From NCBI GenBank assembly GCA_028583415.1, contig CM053267.1:18235814-18299813 (forward strand): a DNA stretch of 64,000 nt. The letters are read 5' to 3'. Both the position numbers and the translations under genes were made by a program. This DNA is from Protea cynaroides. Its lineage: Eukaryota > Streptophyta > Magnoliopsida > Proteales > Proteaceae. Shown piece after piece: positions 9,365 to 21,700 of this stretch. A model generated the notes under the pieces. It did not search any database, was not told the origin of the DNA, and was given only the letters and a program-made list of their open reading frames with translations. Numbering within the stretch: position 1 is the stretch's first letter; each line of letters opens with the position of its first letter.

Positions 9365-12300
9365 TGTCACACCCCAAAACCCTCGCGTTTTGGTATGACC
9401 ATGGTTTTTTCACAGTGCAAGTACTACCGTGCCAGAATCCATTTAGAGTCACCACATATCACAACTCTTTCGTTAATCACAACATAGATTACGAGAATCA
9501 CAGAGTACAAATCAAATAATAACCGAATCAATAACTAGGAACCACTACCAAATCTAATTGTATTAGATAATTATAATAAAGGTTTATCTGTCTTCAAACT
9601 AAGATATAAAATAAAATAATACCAAATACTAGATACTTAAACAAAAACCTCACGGGTCAAATAATGCCCGAAACAATTAACAAAATTAAAGCTAAGTAAA
9701 AATCCTAATAAAGTCTTCTCTTTCAGATAGAGACATCTTCTCTTCTTTAGAATCATTGTCTTCTAACTATAAAGAGAATCATTACATTTACATGAAGGGT
9801 CATGCGAATCTTCTTGAGGTTCTTCATCTTCAAACATATCATTTTCAGCTATGTTATCTGTAAAATAATCTAAAAAAAATTTGTTCGTACAAGGATAAGA
9901 AAAATCACACGTTCAGTGAGAAATTAGCACACACAAGCACATAATGCAAGAATAAATTATTAAGGTTAATGGTCTATGAACAGGCATGCGCAAGTAGCAT
10001 CGCACCTAAATACTAATGACGGATACTCAAGCATAGGTGAGGTGAATGAAACACCCTTGGCTCCTCACCGCATTTGAACATTACCTAAAGAATAAAGATA
10101 CAATCCAAGAGCACACTATCCTGGCATCATACCAGCATTCCCCCATCATAGGCTTTATTCGGGTATCTTATTCTACGCCGCAACTACTTTATTGGGTACA
10201 CACAACCCAATCCCTGATGGGCAAGCACAGAGAATAGACTCATTCCTAGGTCTTTCTTGAAACACTAGAGGTTGGTTCCCAACCCTGTTTGTTTTCCTGC
10301 TCCAACTGCAAAAGGGACGTACCTAAAGTTGGTCCACATTAAGCCTATGCTAATTCCTAAACGCCTATTGGCAAGGGTTGCTTACCAAGAGATATTGAAA
10401 CCTAAACCAAGAATATTACTAATGCAGGTGCTCATATCTTAGCTTAATGGACCAAGATAAACCATCCCATTCCAACTATCCAAATCCACTAAGACACAAG
10501 TGAATGACAAACAATCATGTTATCAAATATCCACATGTTATCAAACATTCAATAATCAATCAATCCAATATAGAGTTATAATATGCAATTGCATGAATAG
10601 ATATCACAGTTATTGGATGGCATGTTATTACACAATAATCCAAACAAGTAGCAAGCATGCATACATAAAATAAGAAAGATAAAATATGTACTAATCCCTC
10701 ATCTATTTCTGGTGAGCTAAACTTACTCTATTGCAGATAGAGTCCCTTCCCTTGTTTTCCTACGTCAGCTTACCTATTATAATTTAGATACGAATGTTAC
10801 TTATGATTGTTTAGTCTTGCTTCCATTAAGTCTAGGGTATCTTCAATAGTCTTCGAAACATGTCCCAGAGTCACTTGGTTAAGTCTCAAAGTTCATGGTT
10901 GAAAATACAAACCAAAACAGGCTTGTTGTAATTTGGTGGTAGATGGAGGTTGTTGATCAGCTATGGTGGTCGATCATCTCAGTTTTATCAACCACCTAGG
11001 TATTTTGGCCTAGATGGATTCTAGAGGGTTGCACCTCTATAAGGTTATTTCTTCATGTGTTTTATAATGGGTTTAAATCATTGGATTAGATAGAATCCTA
11101 TTCCCATAGGTTACATGCATGTGTGGTTCATGATAGTGAATGTCGTCATTGCAACCACACATGCTTATACACTTGGGAGTACATTCTAATTAAACCAATC
11201 ATTTCAGCATGTTCATTATGTTATCTTAAGGTGTGGGATGGCTAACATAGTCCAATTAGTCAATCGAGATTAAAATTGACAAGAATACACCTCTCTGTAG
11301 ACCAGGTGATTGATGACAGCAGAGGTGGTCGATCAGGTTAATTTAGTCGACCGCCCTCGTCGACCGCCCTGTACCAGAGAGCTCGAATTGATTCTAATTC
11401 AATCTGTTCTCCAAGGCACGGGGTCGAGGGCTATCCCAGAGGGATTCTTACGGTCTGTACTGTATTAATGTCCACTTCCCAATCATAATTTAATGTTATA
11501 TATCATTATAAGATCATACATTGAATACTTATATCAGTTTATCCATTATAAGCATTATTGAACAATTCTACCTAATATCCATAAATGGTCTTCTGGAATC
11601 TTGTTCCAATATGATCAGAGGTTGGGGTTATCTCACAAGATCATCAAGGGTTTAATCTAAGTAAAGTGAGAATGGTTTAGGGATTATCTTAATGCTTATG
11701 TTAATAGTTGTTGTAGCAAGAAGCTTAAGGGAGGGACTTCAATGATAGTTCTTCCTTTTTTTTCATCGTTCAACCTTACTCTAATTCTCTCTCTTTCTCT
11801 CTCTCTCTCAAAATGTGTAAGAGGTTCTAATGTTCTCAATTAGGGTTCTTAGAGAGTTTATATTAATGAATGTCTGCAAGAGTTAGAGTTGCACTGCAAC
11901 TCTTCCCTTGAGAGTCTTACTTCTAACTAAAGATTGGTATAAGAGGCTTGCAGGTTGTCAATTGACACTCCAATACACTCAAAAGTAGGCCCCACATGAT
12001 GTGGGATGTCCATGGGTGGTTGGGAAGAACCAATTGGAACCAAGCCCGATTAAGTTAGACAAGAACTAGCCCAATTCTGGGTGCTGGCTATCGATCAGGC
12101 CCATTTTGTTGACTTCCTTGGTCGAACGTCTATCCTGAATTAGTTCAGGATGGCAGGTCTTGGTTAGTTCGATTGATTCTTTCAGGATGGCAGGTCTTGG
12201 TTAGTTCAACTGATTCTTCTCAAATAGAGTTTCTACACTAAGAGAAAGAGGGTTTTAACTCTTACCTAGAGTTTCATACACTCCATAGATGATGCAGATG

Positions 12301-12377
12301 TTAGGTAGTGTCGGTAGGAGAACCTATTATATGAGAAAAATTCAAATCAACCCATATTTTTAGATACGAGTTTCACA
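9365..12377 (-). mobile_element. Gypsy-type solo LTR, reversed
   Basis: This 3,013-bp insert starts TGTCACACCCC, ends GAGTTTCACA and is flanked by a perfect ACTCG duplication (9360-9364 and 12378-12382). In minus orientation it ends GGGGTGTGACA, the same terminus as the Tekay-like LTRs elsewhere in the window. It also shares their GTCGA/GTCGC motif blocks (about 10960-10990, 11310-11370 and 12085-12130) and the small Cys-tailed open frame. It has no gag or pol. The rest of the LTR is strongly diverged, so it is a related but distinct family. Confidence 0.88.
9763..9912 (-). CDS. Conserved small LTR open frame, most diverged copy
   Basis: The frame is open for 49 codons and ends HDPSCKCNDSLYS then stop. 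The HD.SC.CN tail is shared with frames at the same LTR position in other LTRs of this window (for example 15612-15833 and 25490-25711). It is acidic just before the tail (MFEDEEPQED). Upstream lies an acceptor-like TTTTTTTTAGATTATTTTACAG region. There is no in-frame start codon before the conserved part, so if it is made it would need splicing or a downstream start. No known domain is recognised. Confidence 0.45.
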   Translation of the reverse strand, partial: TCDFSYPCTNKFFLDYFTDNIAENDMFEDEEPQEDSHDPSCKCNDSLYS

Positions 12378-12382
12378 ACTCG

Positions 12383-12760
12383 GAATCCCAGTTTGTGCAT
12401 GCCGGGGGGAAGGGAGGGGGGTTAGTAGCTCGGCAAGAGTGGTCTTATTTTCGTATGCGACATTTTTGGGGAATACCTCCAATTATTGTCGAGTTTTCAG
12501 CAATGATGACAGGTATTCATTTCGCCATGATTTTAAGATACTGAGTTATGGATTGAAAGTGATTTAGCTTCAGTAGTGGAGGCGCTCCAAAACGCTGTTA
12601 TATCATGGATGTGTCAGCAATGGCCGGTTGTAGAACAATACTTACACTATAAAAATGGCAGGTTACACACTGTGCTAGAGAAGCTAATGCAGTAACAGAT
12701 GCTCTGTTGAGATTGGCGGCAAAATCACAGTTCTTGGGAATATGGGATGGGGTTCCAGAT
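12383..12760 (+). pseudogene. L1 RNase H, C-terminal part after the LTR insertion
   Basis: The sequence resumes the L1 RNase H frame. It has a Gly-rich segment, then WIESDLASVVEALQ (the ESDS.....AL catalytic region, with Asp present) and the terminal REANAVTDALLRLAAKS, matching family REAN..ADALA..A. Frameshifts separate the blocks. The 3' UTR and A tail follow. Confidence 0.85.
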
Positions 12761-12959
12761 TTTTTAGGCATGATGTGGAATGGGATGCGGCTTTAGATAT
12801 TAGGTTTAGATTTCTTATTGAGTTTCTCTTTCCCTACTTATGGCATTGACAAAGGTGGGCTTGTGAGCTTATCGGTATTGACTATTATTGTACTCTTTTT
12901 TTTTTTTTTTTTTTTTTTTAATAAATTAATTTGATCTTTACCTAAAAAAGTACTTCCAT

Positions 12960-13799
12960 GAGAAAAAAATAAATTTTTTAACGGTGGATCGTAATTAAAC
13001 ATCTTCATTTAAGATTTTATTTAATACAGTTTGGTAATTCCATAGTAAAAAATAGAATGTTAACAACAGAAATTAAATTCAGTCGTAAATAATGTTTTAC
13101 AATGAATATACTTATCCTTCGCAAAACACGTCATAAATAATTCTTTCTCTTATGGTATAATTTTCTCAGTCCAAGACATTTGCATATTTGAAATCATCCA
13201 ATTGGTCTGAATAGACTACTCATGGTTTAGGGTTGATTCGTTGGGTTTTAATAGTAGTAGTGTGATATGTTGGTCGTGTGTTGTCATTGTTGGTAATTTA
13301 GTGATGTGTGGTGTAGTGTGCTGTCTCGGTAGGCTATGTGTTGTCATTGTGGCATCGTGATGGTACGGTGTAGCCTTGGCATCCAGAATGTGGTGCAGTG
13401 CGGCCTCAACATCTAGATAGGTTGGTGATGTAGCTTATGCGGTGTGGCCTCGACTTGGCCTTGGCACACATTTGATGATCTTCAGCTTGGACACAACTTG
13501 AAGTAGTACCACCTGACCTTGACCTCAGCTATCGGCTCAGTAGTGTACCGAGGATAGGCATAAAGCCTTGAAATGAGAAGAGAGTGTGTCAGTACAAGTG
13601 GAAGATATGATCTAGTAGTGTGGACATGTCCTCAGCAGCCCAAGCAGTGGTTTGGAAGTGTTCCAACTTGTTTGTATGAGTGCTAGCAGAGTCAACTGAG
13701 TTTGAGTTAGAGGTGACTGGGCAAGAGGAGCTTTGATGCTTGATCAATGTCTACATGAGTTCTATAGTGTTCTAAGCTGAACCAAAGTGATATATAGTG
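12960..13799. other. Unassigned, partly GT-rich sequence
   Basis: No gene is seen. 13250-13460 is rich in GTGATG, GTGTGG and GGCCTCGAC words. It lies between the L1 right flank and a gypsy LTR and resembles neither, so its origin is unknown. Confidence 0.4.
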
Positions 13800-14140
13800 T
13801 GTAAGACCCATAACTTACTAACCCGGTCTTACCACCTTGTATTAGTTCTTCCTATCATGGTCGGACCAAGCAGCGGACCAAGTGTGTGAAGAAACCACAA
13901 GGCTAGGTATGTAATTCAAACAAAAAATCACCTAAACAGATGTGGTCGACCACACATCAGAATATTGAGACCACTCGAGTCTAGGATGTATGGTTGCAGT
14001 TTTGAGACGTATGGTCGATGGATTCTGCGACCCCACGTGCGACCACACAATGGTATAACCTACTCTGTGATTAGGAAACCTTCCTAATCTGAGGGGGGTT
14101 CCTTCCTAATCAAAGTGAGACTCTATATGGATGTTTTTCT

Positions 14141-14150
14141 CTATATAAAG
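14141..14150 (+). promoter_or_regulatory. LTR TATA box
   Basis: CTATATAAAG is followed at once by GACGTCCC and a pyrimidine-rich start region. The same layout recurs at 19944-19953, 21705-21715, and on the minus strand at 17415-17426, 24814-24824, 41986-41996, 50001-50011, 58001-58011 and about 59090-59100. Recurrence at a fixed LTR position supports a true promoter element. Confidence 0.75.
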
Positions 14151-15611
14151 GACGTCCCTTAGTCTCTTTCACTCTTTTAGAACCCAAACTAAAAGAGAGA
14201 GAAAGAGAGGAGTGGGAAAAGAAGGATAATTGAAGAGGAAGACAAGGAGAAGGAATTGCAGAGAAAGCTCTGATTCTCCATCAAGTTTAAGGTATGGAAT
14301 CATTCCCTACATTAATTCAATGCCTAAAATAGATTATTGAGGAGATATTGAGTCAAAGAAAGATCTTAATCCTAAGACCATGAATAAAACTCTAAGGAGA
14401 TCCATGAAGAATGGATTAACGTGAAGGACTTTGTAAAAGTGTGAATTTTAAGCCATAGAACAATCATAGGAAGGATCATAATGTTACCCATGGAATCAAG
14501 TTATGAAAGGATGTGACTGAGAGTAAAAGTCGACCAAAAACTCGTGTGGTCACAGTTTGATCGACTACACAAGGCACATATGTCCGACAACATGCCCTCA
14601 AGAAGTTTCCAGGGAGGGTATGGTTTCATGATTTGCGACCACACGTATTGACCCCACACCCTATGGTCGCAGAAACTAAGACCACAGGTGCAGTCACACC
14701 TGTGACCACTTAGCTTCTGGAGGTCTGATGCTAGTATGGATCATTGACTACTATAAATTTATGAGCTTCAACCCTAACTTTGAACTTACAAATTTCTTAG
14801 GTTTTCAAGAGGTTCAAGAGTGAGTTAAGAAGCTTGGAGAAGATTGAACATTTCTAGCAGGTGAAGGAACAGAACCTAAACTAACTGGCTAATAATAAAC
14901 TATTTATTTTTATTGAGTCCAATGCCATGATTGATTCTATGCTTGTATGCTTGTAATGTGCATCTCACCTGTCATCTAATATTTCTATTATTACTGCTCA
15001 TGCATATTTATTTCTGTCTATTTATAATACGATGATGATGATGATGCTAGGAATAGGCATGTGATTGTCTGTGTGTGGTTAGTGTACTTGATGCGAGTGG
15101 AGCATCAGGGGGAGGACGTGACATTATGGTTCATCTTGGTCACCAGACTCTAGCTCTATCTCTACTTAAGTCTTGTTCACTGACAGCATCGTATTACCAT
15201 TACCTTAGTAGAACTATTACATCGTATGGCATCAGGGAAGGTGGTTTTGGACCATGTAGTCTTCGACTCTGTATGGGGGCCTTAGCTCTATCTCTATAGA
15301 TGTATTGAGGGATGCTAGGGTGATGCCATGGATACACTGGATGACATTTATGATTGATTAGTTGCGAGCCTAGTTTGCAAGCCCTCGCCAATAGGGGCTT
15401 ACGTGTTGGTATGGGTAGGGCATCAGGGGAAGTGTTGACGGTGTTTGATCTGGACATTTTAGCTCTATCTCTATTCCATGGTGGGTGCATGTGGGATGAC
15501 ATTAGTGTTTGATCCATTTGGCGGATTCACATACTCGTGTATAGAGGTGCGGTGGCCGCCAATCCTTTCTATAGCATATTACAAACTTAAAAACTAGACC
15601 AAAGATATGAA

Positions 15612-15833
15612 TTGAATGCATACATATGTTTGTTGCATTGTTTTGTTTGCTCACTGAGCCGTGATGTGTGCTCACCCTTTCGACGTCAAATATTTTTAGT
15701 ACTTGATGCAGGTTCTACCATTGAAGATTACATGAATACGTCGACGTATGGATACGTAGCGGCGATAGACGTTGAAGCTATGGAAGAGGCGCATGATCAG
15801 TCGTGCAAGTGCAATTCATGTGTTTTTGATTAA
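15612..15833 (+). CDS. Conserved small LTR open frame, 73 codons
   Basis: It starts MNAYICLLHCFVC and ends QSCKCNSCVFD then stop, about 280 bp before the LTR end. It has a Cys-rich N-terminus, a basic patch (FRRQ), a central IEDYMN...YGYVAA and the Cys-x-Cys-x2-Cys tail. The length, frame and stop position match the copies at 40446, 48381 and 56383. An acceptor-like TTTTTAG...ATGCAG lies inside it before the ED-Y block, so splicing could start translation at the internal methionine. There is no known domain and function is unknown. It could instead be a constrained RNA region that happens to stay open. Confidence 0.45.
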   Translation: MNAYICLLHCFVCSLSRDVCSPFRRQIFLVLDAGSTIEDYMNTSTYGYVAAIDVEAMEEAHDQSCKCNSCVFD

Positions 15834-16112
15834 TTTAGTTGATTGGTTATTAAAATATGTAATTGATTATTTTATTTTATTTTATGTTTTGAGTTACGTT
15901 GGAGATAATTGGATAATTAATTATGCTATTACTGTTAGATACTCAGTTCATTAGTATTAAAAACTTTCTCTATTGTTTATTTACTCTGATTATGCTTGTG
16001 GAATATATCTGGTTTAATCGGATGGGCACGGCCCATATAAGATCCTGGTTGAACCGTTGATTTTCTTGAAGGTTCATCACACCACTGGTTAGTCTAAATT
16101 TGGGGTGTGACA

Positions 16113-17848
16113 GCCAACACTTTCCCTGATGCCCTTCGCTTACCAATACGTAAATCCCTATTGACGAGGGCTTGTAAATTGGGCTCACAACTAATCAATC
16201 CTAATGCCATCCAATGTATCCAAGGCCTCACCTCAGCATCTCTCAATACGTCCATAGAGATAGAGCTAAGGCCCCCCGATAGAATCAAATATCACACGGT
16301 CTAAGACCACCTCCCCTGATGCCCTATAACGTAATAGTTTTGCTAAGGCAATGGCAATACAACGATGTCAGTGGGTGAGACTTGAGTAGAGAGAGCTAGA
16401 GTCTAGTGACCAGGCTAAACCACAATGCCAAGTCCTCCCCCTGATGCTCCACTCACATCCAACACACTGACCACATACACACAATCACATGCCTATTCCT
16501 AGCATCATCATCATCATGTTATAAATAATCATAAATAAAAATACATGAGCAGAAATAACAATAATATTGGATGACATGTGTGATGCACATTTCAAGCATA
16601 CAAGCACAAAAGCATTCATTGCATTAGACAAATAAAATAAAATAGTTTGTTATTATCCAATTACTTTAGGTCTTGTTCCCTCACCTTTGATTGATGTTTG
16701 TTCCTCTCCCAAGCTTTGAAAGTCACTTTGAATCTATTGGGAACCTAAATAATTGATGTATTTAAGTTAGGGTTCGATTGTACCAAGTTACAATAGTCAA
16801 AAACCTTGTCTGGTCTCAAAATATACTTGTTATTGTATGGTCGATCCCCTATGGTCAACCCTATGGCCTTAATATATGCGACAATAAGACGTATGGTCAA
16901 TACCCTATGGTCGCACTATATGCGACCGTACCTGCGACCATACGTTTCCTGAATTCTTTCAAAAAGGTTGTGGTCGACTCTCTTCTTATCCTATGGTCGA
17001 CCATAGCTATGACCATACGTAGTCAGGTTAATTTTTACTTCTCATACGAGTTCCTCCTCTTGGCTCATCAATGGGATTCATCCTAAAATCATTCCATGGC
17101 CTTTAATTATAATTTATCCTTATCAATTATCCCTATCCTACTCTCTACAGTTTCCCATAGTAAACCTATAACCAATAAATTGTATTAGGTTCCATATATC
17201 AATTTGAAAAGAACCTATTCTATCTGATCTACTCTACAGAGTCAAGTCCATACCTTAAGCTTGCTGTATAGAGATAGAACTCTTTTATGCAAAAACCTTC
17301 CTCTCAGCCTTCTTCTCCAAATCTCCTTCTTCTTCTCTTCCTCTCTCTCTCTTTCTCTCTTAGGCTTAGAGTTTCAATTTGGGTTCTAAAAGAGTGAAAG
17401 AGGCTAAGGGATGTCCTTTATATAGAGGAAAACCTCCATATAGAGTCCTCTTTTAATTAGGAAAGAGTCCTCCTCAAATTAGGAAAGTTTCCTAAACACG
17501 GAGTCGGATTTCGATTTATACGGTCAATCGTTCTGTCGCATAATCCCTCGACCATACAACCAAAATATGCGACCATACGTTGTGCAGTCACAACTTAGTC
17601 GACCATACAGTCGACCATACCCATCAAAAATGCCACCATACGTCCAAAATTTATTAGTTTTTAGTTTTTGACTCGTTGCTTCTACACAAACTTAAACAGT
17701 CAACCACACCAACTAAATTCGACTTGTTGCCTACCTCATCTTGTGGTTTCTTCATACAATTGGTTCACTTGAACCAATTATGATGGAAAGACTGGTCACG
17801 ACAAGAGAATGTAAGGTTAGACCGGGTTCGTGACGTGTGGGTCTTACA
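16113..17848 (-). mobile_element. Tekay-like gypsy LTR fragment, reversed, missing its 3' end
   Basis: The right end GGGTCTTACA is the LTR start in minus orientation. TATA (17415-17426), donor-like site (about 17250) and both TATGGTCG-type motif blocks (16830-17020 and 17510-17650) are present. The part expected beyond GCCAACACTTTCCCTGATG, about 670 bp that includes the small open frame, is missing. The fragment begins exactly where the plus LTR 13800-16112 ends. It is therefore a truncated LTR joined tail-to-tail to another. Confidence 0.85.
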
Positions 17849-18675
17849 GATCGAGAAGAACCTATAGAGGATGTTGTTTCAGATGTCAAGTGCTCCAAGA
17901 TCCTCGAAACAACATGCTTAGGAATAAAATCTTGGGGTCATAGCCGAGAAGATTCTGAAGGAAGCCCGCCTAATGCTCCAGGCAAGAGCCAAGAAGTTAG
18001 TTGAGAAAGATGAGTGTCGAGTTAGTGTCCAACCTCAAGGTACGAAAAGGGGTAAGATAGGAGAAGGAGAAAGGAAGGGCTGGAACGAAACTATAGCAGG
18101 TAATTTCTAAACCATCGAATATTTTGGTTGCATGTTAGTGTAAGTCCATACCATGAACCCAAATAATACTTTATGACGTAATGTATTTCACTGATTAAAC
18201 TAACCAGCTAAGGTGTTACCCTAGAATAGTGGAATCTTGCCGTAAAGACTCTGTAGCCGGGAGGCATATAAAGCCTGGCATTATTGGAGGACTAGTAAAA
18301 TAGGTAATAAACGGCTAAGGAAAAACCCAAGAGTGGTAAAGAGAAATAATATTAATACTCATAACTCAATCTAAGTTAGGATATAACAAAACCGAATACC
18401 AATAAGTAGAACAGAATAGTAAAAACTCAGAATAAAATATGACTGAAAGGAAAATAGCGATGACATATGACCACCATATAAGAAGAATAAAACATAAGAA
18501 CCACAACCCGATAGTCTACACCATAGGGGGAAAGACGGAACCCAGTAAAGCAATTGAAAACATCTAGAAATGGAAACCGTAGAAGTTATCTAATAGACGA
18601 AGTGTGGACTCTTACTAAACTGCCCTAATAAAGGGGAGTGTTACTTTGGGTAGGCCCTTAGGATAGTGGAATTTC
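17849..18675 (+). other. Unassigned, probably decayed gypsy internal sequence
   Basis: It lies between a reversed LTR start and a plus-strand gypsy 3' end, but I cannot read a pol domain in it. GGCATATAAAGCCTGGC at about 18263 is TATA-like. Adjacent AG-rich frames have no family resemblance. Confidence 0.35.
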
Positions 18676-18706
18676 GTGGATGAAATTCTTTTAAGGGGAT
18701 TGGAGT
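18676..18706 (+). pseudogene. Last codons of a chromovirus pol plus polypurine tract
   Basis: The translation NFVDEILLRG matches the extreme pol end NFGDEI..RG seen in the intact minus-strand copy (50377-51006) and at 59401-59430. TTTTAAGGGGATTGGAG precedes the LTR start TGTAAAACCC at 18707 and serves as the polypurine tract. This shows that LTR z lies at the 3' end of a plus-strand chromovirus (call it P) whose upstream part is lost. Confidence 0.7.
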
Positions 18707-21700
18707 TGTAAAACCCGCACCTAGAAATCCTGGTCTAATTGGATTTCTGTTGTGATAAGAGGGTTTTCCATTGTAAACCAAACAGATGCATGAGTCCCTA
18801 ATAAGAACTAGGTTGAACCATTAGTGAACCATACTAGGAGAAGGGGGAACAAAATGAGACCAACCTGAGTATTATACTGGTGGTAGTCGATGTAGCCGGT
18901 TAGGAAACCCGAGCCAGTATGATCTGCCAAAATCGACTAGCCCAGGTATAACTTGCTCCAAGAATAAGATGAGACGACTCTACAACCCAACTGGGAATAT
19001 GCCCTCAGCCCAAAACGGTCTATGAGAGTCCCATAACAAGTAGGATACTTTACTATTAGTTAGGAAGGAGGAAACTATTTACTCTCAACCCTATGACATA
19101 TGGCCTTCTCTCAATGTTTCCTACCTTTGGTAGAGTTACACTCCAACTGGGAGACTAGGAAGAGAAACTCTACTAAGGTGGTTTTTTCCCGTATAATCAT
19201 ATACTTTCTATGCAAACCTCTGATATGTTTTCTAAGAGGGAGTGCTACTGGAAGAGAGAGACTGGGAAGAAAGAAAAGGAAGAAGAAAAATAGAGCCTGT
19301 ACATGCTGTAGAAGTTGCTAGGCTTCCATTCTCATCATTCAACCCCTATTGTAGGTAACAACTTGAACCTTATGTTGGGATTACTAGATAGATTAGAAAT
19401 CTGAGGTTAAGTTGTATCTAAATAGAGAAATAATAAGTAAAAGCCTAGTAGAAATGGGGGTTGCAACAGAGAGATGAAAGCTTCGAATAGATAATGATTA
19501 AGGCAAGTAGCTTGATATAGGACTGGTGTAAGACCCGCACGCCACGAACCTAGTCTAACCTTACGTTCTCGTGTCATGATTGGTCTTCTTATTATAATCT
19601 ACTCAAACCAATTGTATGAAGAAACCACAAGATGAGGTAAGTCACAAGTCAAATTTAGTTGTTGTGGTTGACTATTTAAGTTGTGTGGAAGTAACTAGTC
19701 AAAAATTAGAAACCAGTAAATTTTGGACACATGGTAAGAGTTTTGAGGCCTACTGTCGCACCTGTGGTCGATCGTATTGAGACCGTATAACCTATGGTGG
19801 CATGTTTTGGTTGTATGGTTGATGGTTTATGCGACCGTATGATCGACCGCACGAACCCAGAACCGACTCCTTGTTTAGGAAACTTTCCTAATTTAAGGAG
19901 GATTCTTTCCTAATTGAAAGAAGACTCTATATGAAGGTTTTACTCTATATAAGGGATGTTCCTTAGCCTCTCTCACTCTTTTAGAACTAAAATTGGAACT
20001 CTAAACCTAAGGGAGAAAGAGAGAGGAAAAGAAAAGGAGAAAGAGATTTGGAGAAGAAGGCTGAGAGAAGGAGTTCTACAGACTCTCTGCAACAAGTGAG
20101 GTATGAACCTTGTCTTTATAGCCTTAGAACACTAAGAGTAAGAGTTCTAATGTAAAATTGAGATGCCAAACCCAAAGTAAGTATTCAAGTGTGGATTTTC
20201 TGAGTAGATCTCAAACAGGGATCCTGGAGAATGGGTTAGAGTATTAATGGAGTAAACTAAGAATATTGGTCTTAAAAATGATCATTAGGGAGGACCCCAT
20301 TGATGATCCAAGAGGAGGAATCCGTATTGGAAGTAAGAAATTATATTAAACTTGTATGGTCGCAGCTATGTTTGACCATAGGATGAGAAAAGAGTCGACC
20401 ACAGCTATTCGAGAAGGATTCAGGAAATATACGGTCGTAGGTACGGTCACATGTAATGTGACCATAGGGTATCGATCGTACGTCCTACGGTGGCATATAT
20501 TGCACCCATAGGATCGACAATAGGGATCAATCATACGATAACAACAAGCATATTTTAAGACCAAACAAGGTTTTTGACTATTGTTACTTGATAAACTTGA
20601 ACCCTAACTTAAATACATTAATTTTTTAGGTTGCCAATAGATTCAAAATGACTTTCAAAGCTTGGGAGAGGAACAAATATCGATCAAAGGTGAGGAAACA
20701 AGACCTAAACTAATTGGCTAATAACAAGCTGTTTTACTTATTGAGTCTAATGCCATGATTGATTCTATGCTTGTATGCTTGTTATGTGCATCTCACATGT
20801 CATCCAATATTACTATTATTACTTCTCATGCATATTTACTTATGTCTACTTACTACCATGTTGATTGATGATGATAGGAATAGGCATGTGATTGTGTGTG
20901 TGTGTGATTAGTGTATTGGATGCGAGTAGGGCATCAGGGGAAGGACGTGGCATGATAGTCTCCGACCTGGTCACCAAACTCTAGCTCTATCTCTACTCAA
21001 GTCTTTTCCACTGACATCATTGTATCGTCATTACCTTAACAGAACTATTACATCGTAGGGCATCTGGGGAGATGGTCTCGGACCGTATGGTCTCTGACTC
21101 TGCCGGGTGACCTTAGCTCTATCTCTATGGACGTATTGAGGGATGCAGGGGTAATGCCTTGGATATACTGGAAGACATTTAGGATTAGTTAGTTGCGAGC
21201 CCAGTTTGCAAGCCCTAGCTAATAGGGGCTTACGTGTTGGTATGGGTAGGGCACCACGGGAAGTGTTGGCGGTGTTTGATCCAGACACGTTAGCTCTATC
21301 TCTATTCAATGGTGGGTGCATATGGGACGACAATGGTGTTTTGTAAGACCCGTATCGAACTAACCCCGTCTTACCACCTTGAACCAGGTCTACCCATCAT
21401 GGTCGAGCCCAATAGACCAAGTGCGTGAAGGAGAAAACGATCCCATGTATTAAACTGACCTAAAAACACTAAAATAGGGGGGAGGGTCGCACACCCAGCT
21501 AGGTAGGGTCGGACCCCCCCAATATAAAAGTCAGACCCTGAGTTTCTAACCGGGGGTCGGATAATTGAGAACCAGGGGTCGACGGGATCTCCGACCCCCT
21601 CATCGACCCCCAGTCTGCCGACAGAACCCGTGATTTGGAAACTTTCTAAATTTCAATGGGATTCTTTCCTAATCTCAATGGGACTTATTTTTGAAGTTTC

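Larger units (their letters stand above)
7868..12946 (+). mobile_element. 5'-truncated L1 LINE, split by a gypsy solo LTR
   Basis: The element carries the C-terminal part of L1 ORF2 (zinc-binding region then RNase H), a T-rich 3' UTR with AATAAATTAATTTG (12893-12935) and a short A tail (12944-12949). It is flanked by a 13-bp duplication AAAGTACTTCCAT (7855-7867 and 12947-12959). Excluding the LTR insertion it is about 2.06 kb, against about 6 kb for a full element. The endonuclease and RT core are missing. Confidence 0.9.
13800..16112 (+). mobile_element. Tekay-like gypsy LTR, plus orientation
   Basis: It starts TGTAAGACCC and ends GGGGTGTGACA, 2,313 bp. In order it has a TATGGTCG-type motif block (13944-14050), repeated TTCCTAATC words, a TATA box (14141-14150) with GACGTC just after it, a purine-rich leader, a donor-like AAGGTATGG (about 14289), a second motif block (14520-14710), a GATGATGATG run and the small Cys-tailed open frame. 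The 5-bp flanks (TAGTG and GCCAA) do not match, and its right end abuts a truncated reversed LTR. It is therefore not a simple solo LTR. Confidence 0.85.

Noticed and set aside
13800..17848. A DNA transposon with long terminal inverted repeats
   Set aside because: Both arms are gypsy LTRs with TATA boxes and motif blocks, one is truncated, and the flanks TAGTG and GATCG are not a target duplication.
15200..21333. Antisense frames of about 100 codons within LTRs (15200-15517 and 21031-21333)
   Set aside because: They are antisense to the element, lack conserved stops and have no domain. They are shadows of the conserved LTR sequence.
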